Below, piece after piece: positions 1 to 5,279 of a DNA stretch of 7,000 bases. Both the position numbers and the translations under genes were made by a program. The notes beneath the pieces are model-generated. The model ran no database searches, was not told the DNA's origin, and worked only from the letters and a program-made list of their open reading frames with translations. The DNA is taken from assembly GCA_964502665.1 (NCBI GenBank), contig CAZCXP010000133.1:1-7000 (forward strand), read 5' to 3'. Numbering within the stretch: position 1 is the first letter of the stretch; each line of letters opens with the position of its first letter. This DNA is from SOKG01 sp964502665 (GTDB taxonomy: Bacteria > Chloroflexota > Dehalococcoidia > SZUA-161).

Positions 1-951
1 CTGAAGAATGCGCTCCTTGCCCGCGAATGCGCACACCAGCATCAGCAGGGTGGAGCGGGGCAGGTGGAAGTTAGTGATTAAGGCATCGACCACCTTAAAG
101 GGGTGGCCGGGCAGGATGAACAGGTCTGTCCACCCAGCGAAAGGTTCTAGCCCTCCTTCGTTTGCCCTGGCCACGTGCTCGAGCAACCTCACTGAGCTGG
201 TGCCCACGCAGATCACACGCCTGCCCTCTGCTCTGGCCCGGCTGATCTCTTCGGCTACCTGCCGCGTAATCTCGCCGTACTCCCGGTGTATGACGTGCTC
301 CAGCGGGTTATCTGCCTGCACCGGTCTGAAAGAATCCAAAGCCAGATGAAGGGTGACAAAGACAAAGCTAACGCCCTTTTTGCGCAGACGGCTCATGAGT
401 TCGGTGGTGAAGTGAAGCCCGGCTGTGGGAGCAGCCACGCTGCCCTTCTCCTGGGCATAGACCGTCTGGTACCTTTCAGAATCAGCCAGCGGGACACGGA
501 TGTAGGGAGGCAGAGGCACAGCCCCCAATTCCTCCAGCGTCTCCTCGTCAGAGAAGCTGACGACCGCGGTGCCGGTCTCCGTCTTTGCCATCACCTCCGC
601 CTGGATAACAGGCCCGGCACCCACTTCGATCCTCGCGCCCGCCTTGAGCCTACGCCCCGGCCTGACCAGCGTCTCCCAAACGCCTCGATCTAGACGCCTC
701 AGCAGAAGAATCTCGACCTTCACCCCACTGTCAACCTTGCTTCCCAAGAGCCGCGCCGGGATCACACGGCTGTTGTTGCACACCAGGACATCACCGGCGT
801 GAAGGTAATCGCACAGCTCATGGAAATAGCGGTGCTCCACTGCTCCGGCTCTTCGAGAGAGAACCATGAGCCGGGAGTGATCGCGAGGCTCGGCTGCGGT
901 CTGGGCGATGAGCTCTGGCGGCAGGTTGTAATCGAAATCGCTGGTTTTCAT
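1..951 (-). CDS. queA: S-adenosylmethionine:tRNA ribosyltransferase-isomerase QueA (3' end cut by window)
   Basis: QueA transfers and isomerises the ribosyl group of S-adenosylmethionine onto 7-aminomethyl-7-deazaguanine at the tRNA wobble position, giving epoxyqueuosine in queuosine synthesis; it acts in the cytoplasm. The frame is open for 317 codons from ATG at 951 to the window edge. Visible family signatures are the N-terminus MKTSDFDYNLPPELIAQ, NNSRVIPARL (about 59-68), RYQTVYA followed by GSVAAPTAGLHFT (160-182), the variant GTSSVR (250-255) and LITNFHLPRSTLLMLV (291-306). The family is usually about 340-355 residues, so only some 25-35 C-terminal residues are missing. The start is firm because the N-terminus is canonical. 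There is no good Shine-Dalgarno, and a consensus-like -10 lies only 11 bases upstream, suggesting a nearly leaderless message. In HLALDSFRPV the first part differs from the common HVGLGTFRPV, a variation I read as lineage-specific rather than inactivating. The gene is divergent from rplY. Confidence 0.97.
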   Translation of the reverse strand, partial: MKTSDFDYNLPPELIAQTAAEPRDHSRLMVLSRRAGAVEHRYFHELCDYLHAGDVLVCNNSRVIPARLLGSKVDSGVKVEILLLRRLDRGVWETLVRPGRRLKAGARIEVGAGPVIQAEVMAKTETGTAVVSFSDEETLEELGAVPLPPYIRVPLADSERYQTVYAQEKGSVAAPTAGLHFTTELMSRLRKKGVSFVFVTLHLALDSFRPVQADNPLEHVIHREYGEITRQVAEEISRARAEGRRVICVGTSSVRLLEHVARANEGGLEPFAGWTDLFILPGHPFKVVDALITNFHLPRSTLLMLVCAFAGKERILQ

Positions 952-962
952 CCCAACTATAG

Positions 963-992
963 ATTATAAGCAAATCGGCTCACCGCTGTCGA
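963..992 (-). promoter_or_regulatory. Predicted sigma-70-type promoter for queA
   Basis: On the minus strand the -35 box TCGACA (992-987, five of six matches to TTGACA) is followed by an 18-base spacer and a perfect TATAAT (968-963). The expected start of transcription is near 956, only about five bases before the queA ATG at 951. This is a sequence prediction without experimental support. Confidence 0.6.
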
Positions 993-1020
993 GCGCGTGC
1001 GAGAATCACCAAACCCTGAG

Positions 1021-1104
1021 CGCTATCAGCAAATCCCCCTGAATCCCCCTTTTCTAAAGGGGGACTAAAGGATTCTCTGACCTCCTCGATTGACGAAGCC
1101 GAAT
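1021..1104. repeat. Tandem hairpin repeat, unit 1
   Basis: This is the first of two similar units of about 85 bases; the second is at 1129-1214. Both begin CGCTA, continue through a C-rich/G-rich hairpin and end with the shared GATTGACGAAGCCGAAT. In this unit the core hairpin pairs 1044-1052 (TCCCCCTTT) with 1056-1064 (AAAGGGGGA) around a TCT loop. Sequences of the type AATCCCCC...CTTT...AAAGGGGG are a widespread dispersed repeat in bacterial genomes. Translated, they give the PPLEKG..GGF signature found in many spurious hypothetical proteins. The unit lies upstream of both the queA and rplY promoters and is not coding. Confidence 0.85.
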
Positions 1105-1108
1105 CCTT

Positions 1109-1130
1109 CGTCGTGACAGGAGTCACGACG
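1109..1130. repeat. Perfect 9-bp inverted repeat between the two repeat units
   Basis: CGTCGTGAC (1109-1117) pairs perfectly with GTCACGACG (1122-1130) around the four-base loop AGGA. It fills most of the spacer between the repeat units, and its last two bases are also the first two bases of unit 2. There is no T-run after it on either strand, so it is not an intrinsic terminator. It could be an operator-like palindrome or part of the repeat element. Confidence 0.7.
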
Positions 1131-1214
1131 CTACCGGCAAATCCCCCCTGAATCCCCTTTTCTAAAGGGGGCCTAAGGGGGATTCTCTGACCTCCTTGAT
1201 TGACGAAGCCGAAT
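1129..1214. repeat. Tandem hairpin repeat, unit 2
   Basis: This is the second copy of the unit at 1021-1104, in the same orientation. It differs by scattered substitutions and a few short insertions. Its core hairpin pairs 1154-1160 (CCCCTTT) with 1164-1170 (AAAGGGG) around TCT, and the flanking AATCCCCC and GGGGGATT can extend the stem across a small internal loop. This copy has the better-conserved outer arms (GGGGGATTCTCTGACC), whereas unit 1 has AAGGATTCTCTGACC. It ends 39 bases before the -35 box of the rplY promoter. Confidence 0.85.
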
Positions 1215-1252
1215 GCTGAGTGCTGATAGCTGGACCCTTGCGAACGTGAGGC

Positions 1253-1281
1253 TTGCTTTTGCCTCCGAATCTTGTTATAGT
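1253..1281 (+). promoter_or_regulatory. Predicted sigma-70-type promoter for rplY
   Basis: TTGCTT (1253-1258) and TATAGT (1276-1281) are separated by the ideal 17 bases, predicting a transcription start near 1288. The rplY ATG is at 1298, so the leader would be about ten bases. The promoter overlaps the upstream in-frame TTG at 1253, which argues against using that TTG as the start codon. Confidence 0.5.
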
Positions 1282-1297
1282 TAGTGTCTGCGAAGAA

Positions 1298-1975
1298 ATG
1301 GATCAGATAGAACTGGTAGCTGCCTGCCGGGAGATACGGGGCAAGAAGGTCAGGTTTCTGCGACGCCGAGGCCTCACCCCTGCCAACCTCTATGGGCACA
1401 ATGTTGAATCCACTGCCCTCCAGATCGAGACCTCCGAGCTCAAACATGCCCTGAGCAAGGCTGGTATGAGCAGCCTCATCGCGCTGAAGGTTGACGGCAC
1501 AAAACTTCCCAAGATGGTCATCGTTCGCGATGTCCAGAGGGAACCCCTCAGTGGCGAATTCCTCCATGTGGACCTCTACCAGGTGAAGATGGAGGAGAAG
1601 ATAAAGCTCGAGGTACCGCTGTTGCTGGTCGGCGAGGCACCGGCGATAAAGGAGCGGGGAGGGATCCTGGTACAGAATATGAGTTCCCTTGAGGTTGAAT
1701 GCCTGCCCGCCAATATGCCTCACAATTTCGAAGTGGACCTATCGGTGTTGAAGGAGATCGACCAGGCAGTGCATGTAAGAGACATCCACACCGACGAGGA
1801 TGTTAGCATCTTGACCGATCCGGACCAGGCGATCGTACAGATTGCCCGCAGTCGCGTCGAAGTTGAAATAGCCGAGGAAGTTGCGGCGGCAGAAGCCGTG
1901 GTAGAAGTCAAGGCCGAAGTCGTGGAGGAGAAGGTAGAAGCGCCCGAGCCTACCAAAGAGGCTGCAGAGCAATAG
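1298..1975 (+). CDS. rplY: 50S ribosomal protein bL25, long CTC/TL5 type
   Basis: bL25 binds 5S rRNA in the central protuberance of the large subunit. The 225-residue product has the long CTC/TL5 architecture. The N-terminal 5S-binding beta-barrel occupies about residues 1-93, opening MDQIELVAACREIRGKK, with LTPANLYG at 26-33 and the signature DVQREPLSGEFLHVDLYQV at 78-96. The C-terminal TL5-type domain spans about 100-185. It ends in a low-complexity Ala/Val/Glu tail (about 186-225), a common feature of long bL25 proteins. I chose ATG 1298 because the protein then begins with the canonical family N-terminus; an in-frame TTG at 1253 adds 15 residues without family character and lies in the promoter. 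No strong Shine-Dalgarno is present. The gene runs convergently into fmt with 11 bases between stop codons and no visible terminator. Confidence 0.96.
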   Translation: MDQIELVAACREIRGKKVRFLRRRGLTPANLYGHNVESTALQIETSELKHALSKAGMSSLIALKVDGTKLPKMVIVRDVQREPLSGEFLHVDLYQVKMEEKIKLEVPLLLVGEAPAIKERGGILVQNMSSLEVECLPANMPHNFEVDLSVLKEIDQAVHVRDIHTDEDVSILTDPDQAIVQIARSRVEVEIAEEVAAAEAVVEVKAEVVEEKVEAPEPTKEAAEQ

Positions 1976-1986
1976 AAGCTAACAGT

Positions 1987-2940
1987 TCAGGACTCACTTT
2001 CGCTGCCCAGGATATCCCCTACAAAACCACTCTGTCCACGCAGGAACTCAGCCGCAGGCATAGCGCGTTTTCCCTCGAGTTGAACACTGAGCAGCCCCAG
2101 AATACCATCGCCGGTCTCAACCGCGACCACAGCAGGTTGCCCGGATGCCAAAGCTATCACCCGCCCCGGCACCATACCCCCTTTCTTATGTAAAGGAACA
2201 GCCTCATGTATCCCGAGCAACCTCCCCCGCCACCGAGTATGGCACCTCGGCCAGGGATAGAAAGCACGCAGCCGACGCCAGATCTCGTTGGCCGACAGTC
2301 GCCAGTCAATGGCGCCATCCTCCTTGGTAATAGGAGTGGTATAACTGGCCCTGCTCTCATCTTGAGGCTGCGGCGTCAGACACCGGTCGAACCATAGAGG
2401 CAGCGTTTCCGCCAGCAGCCGGGCACCAGCCTGGGCCAGCCTGATGGTGAGAGACGCAGTGGTATCCTCAGGCTCGATCCCAACTATGATCTGGGAGAGT
2501 ATTGGCCCGGTGTCCATTCCAGCGTCCATCAGCATGATGGTAACCCCTGTGTCCTGGTCACCAGCGAGGATGGCAGCAGGTATGGGAGAGGCGCCGCGAT
2601 AGGTGGGGAGGAGGGAGGGGTGGATATTCAGGCAGCCAAAACCTGGAATATCGAGAACGCTCTGGGGCAGGATCTGACCAAAAGCGGCGACGACAATCAC
2701 ATCCGGCTTGAGAGCAGCAAGTCGCTCCACCTCAGCAGGGTCTCGCAACGTTGCAGGCTGCAGCACCTCTAATCCCTGCTCCAGCGCTACCCTCTTCACA
2801 GGGGACGGAGCCGGAACCCGCCCTCTACCCTCCGGCTTATCCGGCTGGGTGTAGACAGCGACTACCTCGTACTCACTCCGGACCAGCTGCTCCAGAGCGG
2901 GTACGCTGAACTCCGGTGTCCCCATAAATACAACGCGCAT
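1987..2940 (-). CDS. fmt: Methionyl-tRNA formyltransferase Fmt
   Basis: Fmt formylates initiator Met-tRNA using 10-formyltetrahydrofolate, allowing bacterial translation initiation. The product is 317 residues, normal for the family. The N-terminal formyltransferase domain begins MRVVFMGTPEFSVPALEQL. It carries the catalytic set Asn105 and His107 in CLNIHPSLLPTYRGASPI, and Asp143 in MDAGMDTGPI. The loop QPDKPEGRGR (32-41) corresponds to the family's tRNA-contacting basic loop. The C-terminal OB-like domain contains SYTTPITKEDGAIDW (199-213), FYPWP (227-231) and LEGKRAMPAAEFLRG (288-302). I start at 2940 because this gives the canonical MRVVFMGTPEF and places AAGGGG a suitable distance upstream; an in-frame ATG at 2973 only adds unconserved residues. 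A TATGAT lies upstream at 2974-2969 but lacks a convincing -35. The usual partner def is not in the window. Confidence 0.97.
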   Translation of the reverse strand: MRVVFMGTPEFSVPALEQLVRSEYEVVAVYTQPDKPEGRGRVPAPSPVKRVALEQGLEVLQPATLRDPAEVERLAALKPDVIVVAAFGQILPQSVLDIPGFGCLNIHPSLLPTYRGASPIPAAILAGDQDTGVTIMLMDAGMDTGPILSQIIVGIEPEDTTASLTIRLAQAGARLLAETLPLWFDRCLTPQPQDESRASYTTPITKEDGAIDWRLSANEIWRRLRAFYPWPRCHTRWRGRLLGIHEAVPLHKKGGMVPGRVIALASGQPAVVAVETGDGILGLLSVQLEGKRAMPAAEFLRGQSGFVGDILGSESES

Positions 2941-2987
2941 GCTTACCCCTTCAGCCCCCTGATATTCTATCATAAGCGTTAGTCATA

Positions 2988-3016
2988 TTGACAAACAGCA
3001 GGCCCAAGCTTAGGAT
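2988..3016 (+). promoter_or_regulatory. Strong predicted promoter for the membrane-peptide/YbjQ operon
   Basis: A perfect -35 TTGACA (2988-2993) is followed by a 17-base spacer and TAGGAT (3011-3016, four of six matches to TATAAT). Transcription should begin near 3023, giving a leader of about 38 bases before the ATG at 3061. The opposite strand of the same 120-base region must also hold the fmt promoter. Confidence 0.65.
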
Positions 3017-3023
3017 TTATTTG

Positions 3024-3054
3024 ACCTCGGATGGCCCGGATGCGGGCCTGAGGT
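3024..3054 (+). promoter_or_regulatory. Leader hairpin that can mask the Shine-Dalgarno
   Basis: The predicted leader can fold into one stem. ACCTC (3024-3028) pairs with GAGGT (3050-3054), and GGCCCG (3033-3038) pairs with CGGGCC (3043-3048) around a GATG loop, with a four-by-one internal loop between the two helices. The 3' strand of the outer helix is the core of the Shine-Dalgarno GAGGTGAG (3050-3057) for the gene starting at 3061. Folding would therefore hide the ribosome binding site. There is no T-run, so it is not a terminator. The folding is read by eye; the regulatory role is inference. Confidence 0.5.
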
Positions 3055-3060
3055 GAGAAA

Positions 3061-3279
3061 ATGCGACTACTGGGCGCTTTTCTGCTGGTATGTGGCTTCC
3101 TCCTGGGGATAGGCTATTTGATCTACTGGTTCTTCAGTGAGGTTGCCGAATCCATTCCCCTTCCGCTCAAGATCGCCATCGCTGCTGCCGCGATAGGTTT
3201 CCTCCTGTTGCTCATATCCATAGGCAGGGAACGGTACAAAGCCTCCAAGAAGGAGGAATTCAAGGAGGTAGAGAGATGA
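3061..3279 (+). CDS. Small two-helix membrane protein of unknown function
   Basis: I do not recognise a family for this 72-residue protein. It has two hydrophobic segments, about residues 3-25 (LLGAFLLVCGFLLGIGYLIYWF region) and 36-54 (LKIAIAAAAIGFLLLLISI). They are joined by a short loop with acidic residues (SEVAESIP). A charged C-terminal tail of about 17 residues (RERYKASKKEEFKEVER) follows. By the positive-inside rule the basic tail suggests both termini are cytoplasmic. It has its own strong promoter and a good Shine-Dalgarno (GAGGTGAG). Its stop overlaps the next start as ATGA (3276-3279), so it is probably translationally coupled to the YbjQ-like protein. It may anchor or recruit that protein to the membrane; this is guesswork from context only. 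Confidence 0.85.
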   Translation: MRLLGAFLLVCGFLLGIGYLIYWFFSEVAESIPLPLKIAIAAAAIGFLLLLISIGRERYKASKKEEFKEVER

Positions 3280-3593
3280 TCGTGGTGACAACGGACAGCA
3301 TAGAAGGGAAACAGGTGGTCAAGACATTGGGCCTGGTAAGAGGAAGTACCATCAGGGCCCGACATCTAGGACATGACGTCATGGCCGGCCTGAGAAACAT
3401 CGTCGGCGGCGAGATCACGGATTACACCAAGATGCTCGCCGAGTCCCGGGAGCAGGCCCTCCAGAGGATGGTAGAACAGGCTGAGGGAATGGGGGCCAAC
3501 GCCATAGTGGGCACCAGGTTCGTGACCTCGATGGTGATGTCCGGCGCCGCCGAGCTACTCGCCTACGGGACAGGGGTGGTAGTGAAAGGGTAA
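3276..3593 (+). CDS. YbjQ/UPF0145 family protein
   Basis: The 105-residue product matches the YbjQ (UPF0145, putative heavy-metal-binding) family in length and along its whole sequence. It opens with the beta-strand MIVVTTDSIEGKQVVKTLGLV. GGEITDYTKML (44-54) leads into the helix ESREQALQRMVEQAEGMGANAIVG (56-79), and the protein closes with AELLAYGTGVVV (92-103). Structures of family members are small ring-forming oligomers, and the physiological role is not established. Metal binding is a family label, and I see no cluster of Cys or His supporting it here. It begins inside the stop codon of the membrane peptide, and the preceding AGGAGG-like stretches in that gene (such as AAGGAGGTAG at 3264-3273) supply a ribosome binding site. 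Confidence 0.93.
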   Translation: MIVVTTDSIEGKQVVKTLGLVRGSTIRARHLGHDVMAGLRNIVGGEITDYTKMLAESREQALQRMVEQAEGMGANAIVGTRFVTSMVMSGAAELLAYGTGVVVKG

Positions 3594-3754
3594 TCAAGCC
3601 CAAGTGCAAGAATGCCAGACAGTTCCAATGCCCCTTGTCTGTAGCTGTAGCGCTGCCGAGTTCAGCTCAATAATCCGGCAATCCGGCTGGAAAACGTTGG
3701 GGTGTGTCGCAGCCATGCAATCCTGTTTTCTCCTCGTTTTATGACTTCCTTTTC
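3594..3754. other. Non-coding stretch between the YbjQ gene and the malic-enzyme promoter
   Basis: I see no gene in this stretch. A weak inverted repeat CAGACA (3616-3621)/TGTCTG (3636-3641) has a 14-base loop and no T-run, so it is a poor terminator. AATCCGGC occurs twice in tandem near 3670-3685. The remaining gap up to 3902 holds the promoter and leader listed separately. Confidence 0.6.
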
Positions 3755-3783
3755 GTGAGATGTGGGCTAGAAAAGGCTATAAT
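3755..3783 (+). promoter_or_regulatory. Predicted promoter for the malic-enzyme gene
   Basis: A perfect TATAAT (3778-3783) lies 17 bases after GTGAGA (3755-3760), which matches four of six positions of TTGACA. Transcription should start near 3790, giving an unusually long leader of about 113 bases. The -10 is convincing; the -35 is moderate. Confidence 0.5.
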
Positions 3784-3789
3784 AGCACC

Positions 3790-3902
3790 GTCAGGGGGGA
3801 GGGCTTCGGCATCCGAGGCGTCTACTACTTCCAGGCCCAAAATGTCTCAATTCTGCTGACGACATCCAGGTGCAGTAATTCGGGTAATATCGAGGTGGCA
3901 TA
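3790..3902 (+). promoter_or_regulatory. Long 5' leader of the malic-enzyme gene, with stem-loop and ribosome binding site
   Basis: The leader starts with a G-rich run (3794-3803). A stem-loop pairs GCTTCGG (3803-3809) with CCGAGGC (3813-3819) around CAT, with one G-U pair. It ends with the Shine-Dalgarno GAGGTGG (3892-3898), close before the ATG at 3903. I do not recognise any known riboswitch class and see no terminator-like hairpin with a T-run. Confidence 0.4.
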
Positions 3903-5279
3903 ATGGAGAATGGTAACTACAAGATTGTCAGGGTTTTGCGCTGCAAGAACACTAATATCCCCGGCTCCCTGGGGAAATTGGCCACAGCCATTGGTAAAGC
4001 TGGGGCAAGTATTGGGAACATCACGACGGTGCATTGGGGACATCATTACACGGTCAGGGATATCGAAGTGCTTGTCGATAGCAAAGAACAACTTGCCCAG
4101 CTAGCAGACCAACTGTCGAAGCTGCGAGACGTGTCGGTTCTCGAGGTCAGGGATGACGTGCTCCAACTGCATAAAGACGGAAAGATCAGGATGATGAGCA
4201 CTGTTGCGATCAAATCGCTGGACGATCTCAGGAGAATATACACGCCGGGCGTGGCTGAAGTATGCGGTTTGATCACGGATGACCAAAGCTGGAAGGATAT
4301 CTACACTAGCATTCCCTATTCTGTAGCAATTGTCACCGATGGGACTGCGATCCTTGGACTGGGAAACATTGGCCCGGTGGCAGGAATGCCAGTTATGGAG
4401 GGAAAGTCTGCTCTGCTGAGCCAGCTAGTGGGGATCAGCGGAATACCTATTTTGCTGGACACCGTCGACCCGGACGAAATTGTGAGAACGGTGATACATA
4501 TCGCCCCTACATTCGGCGGCATTCAGTTGGAAGACATAGCATCGCCACGGTGTTTCCCCATCGAGGAGAGGCTTGAGAAGGAGCTAAGTATTCCTGTCAT
4601 GCACGATGACCAACAGGGAACTGCCGTGGTCACACTAGCGGCTCTGATCAATGCCTGCAAGCTTAGCAATGTCACTCTCGAGGAGGCAAAGATTGGACTT
4701 ATTGGTCTGGGTGCTGCTGGCCTCTCCGTCGGGAAGTTTATCTTGCGATATACAGGTAATCCCACATTAGGTACAGCGAAGACTGAAGCCAGCGTGAGAC
4801 GGCACGCTGAGCATGGGGGTATTGCATCCACCATTGATGAGATTATGGAAACAGCCGATATTGTTATCGCCACCACTGGAGTGAGGGGACTTATAGAACC
4901 GAGAATGGTGAGAAAAGGGCAAATCATTTTTGCTTTGTCGAATCCCTATCCTGAAATCGCCCCAGAGATCGCTAGGGCATCAGGTGCCGCTCTGGCTGCC
5001 GATGGCGGTACAATTAACAACTTGCTCGGTTATCCTGGAATTTGGAAAGGAACTCTGGACGTAAGAGCCATCAAGATAAACTACGAGATGTACAAAGCCG
5101 CTGCCCTGGCCATTGCTGGTGCTACACACGAAGGTGAGCTTGTACCCAGTCCAATTGATCCTAGCGTTCATTTGGCAGTGGCTCACAGCGTAGCCAGGTC
5201 TGCCATGGAAGCTGGTGTCGCTCAACGGCAACTCGACGATGACTATTTCGAAAATACCGATGTCAAGGAGCGTCCCTAG
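3903..5279 (+). CDS. Malic enzyme (oxaloacetate-decarboxylating) with N-terminal ACT domain, divergent
   Basis: Malic enzymes decarboxylate malate to pyruvate and CO2 with NAD(P). The product is 458 residues. An ACT-like domain (about 7-85; IPGSLGKLATAIGKAGASIGNI is its ligand-side region) precedes the malic N-terminal domain. That domain has the catalytic Tyr113 in YTPGVAEVC, VTDGTAILGLGNIGP (144-158), the catalytic Lys168 in MEGK, and the metal ligands Glu210-Asp211 in LEDI and Asp235-Asp236. The NAD(P) domain has GLGAAG (268-273) and ends in INNLLGYPGIWKGTLDVRA. Two oddities stand out. The usual HDDQHGT is HDDQQGT (234-240). The nucleotide-binding half is shortened, with no acidic residue at the expected end of its second strand and without the usual PNQ motif before INN. 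NAD versus NADP preference therefore cannot be read. ACT domains usually bind small effectors such as amino acids, suggesting allosteric control. A related activity cannot be excluded. The gene stands alone behind its own promoter. Confidence 0.88.
   Translation: MENGNYKIVRVLRCKNTNIPGSLGKLATAIGKAGASIGNITTVHWGHHYTVRDIEVLVDSKEQLAQLADQLSKLRDVSVLEVRDDVLQLHKDGKIRMMSTVAIKSLDDLRRIYTPGVAEVCGLITDDQSWKDIYTSIPYSVAIVTDGTAILGLGNIGPVAGMPVMEGKSALLSQLVGISGIPILLDTVDPDEIVRTVIHIAPTFGGIQLEDIASPRCFPIEERLEKELSIPVMHDDQQGTAVVTLAALINACKLSNVTLEEAKIGLIGLGAAGLSVGKFILRYTGNPTLGTAKTEASVRRHAEHGGIASTIDEIMETADIVIATTGVRGLIEPRMVRKGQIIFALSNPYPEIAPEIARASGAALAADGGTINNLLGYPGIWKGTLDVRAIKINYEMYKAAALAIAGATHEGELVPSPIDPSVHLAVAHSVARSAMEAGVAQRQLDDDYFENTDVKERP

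Larger units (their letters stand above)
1022..1230. repeat. Possible composite element bounded by 10-bp inverted ends
   Basis: GCTATCAGCA at 1022-1031 is the exact reverse complement of TGCTGATAGC at 1221-1230, so both repeat units and the central palindrome sit between matching inverted ends. There is no transposase and I see no obvious target-site duplication. The left end is also part of repeat unit 1, and unit 2 carries a decayed version of it (GCTACCGGCA). The bracket may therefore be a by-product of the repeat family rather than a true mobile element. Confidence 0.35.

Noticed and set aside
8..802. Overlapping plus-strand open frames in the first 800 bases
   Set aside because: All are shadows of queA, whose minus frame is continuous with family motifs throughout.
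1021..1214. The two repeats as a minimal CRISPR array
   Set aside because: Only two imperfect copies of about 85 bases occur, far longer than CRISPR repeats, and the spacer between them is a palindrome.
1253..1297. Upstream TTG as the rplY start
   Set aside because: It adds 15 residues without family character and coincides with the predicted -35 box; ATG 1298 gives the canonical N-terminus.
980..1723. A 247-codon open frame on the minus strand antisense to rplY and through the repeats
   Set aside because: Its C-terminal half is translated hairpin repeat (PPLEKG..GGF pattern) and its N-terminal half is antisense to the certain rplY gene; this is a known type of spurious protein.
1976..1986. 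A terminator between convergent rplY and fmt
   Set aside because: Only 11 bases separate the stop codons and no hairpin with a T-run is visible there.
2941..2973. Upstream ATG as the fmt start
   Set aside because: The extra residues are not family-like, and AAGGGG is well placed for the ATG at 2940.
2969..2974. TATGAT on the minus strand as the fmt -10 box
   Set aside because: It is a good -10, but no acceptable -35 is found at 16-18 bases, so it is mentioned only in the fmt entry.
3616..3641. CAGACA/TGTCTG inverted repeat after the YbjQ gene as a terminator
   Set aside because: The stem is only six pairs with a 14-base loop and no T-run follows.
4523..4927. A 134-codon open frame antisense to the malic enzyme gene
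   Set aside because: It has no recognisable features and opposes a gene with clear catalytic motifs.
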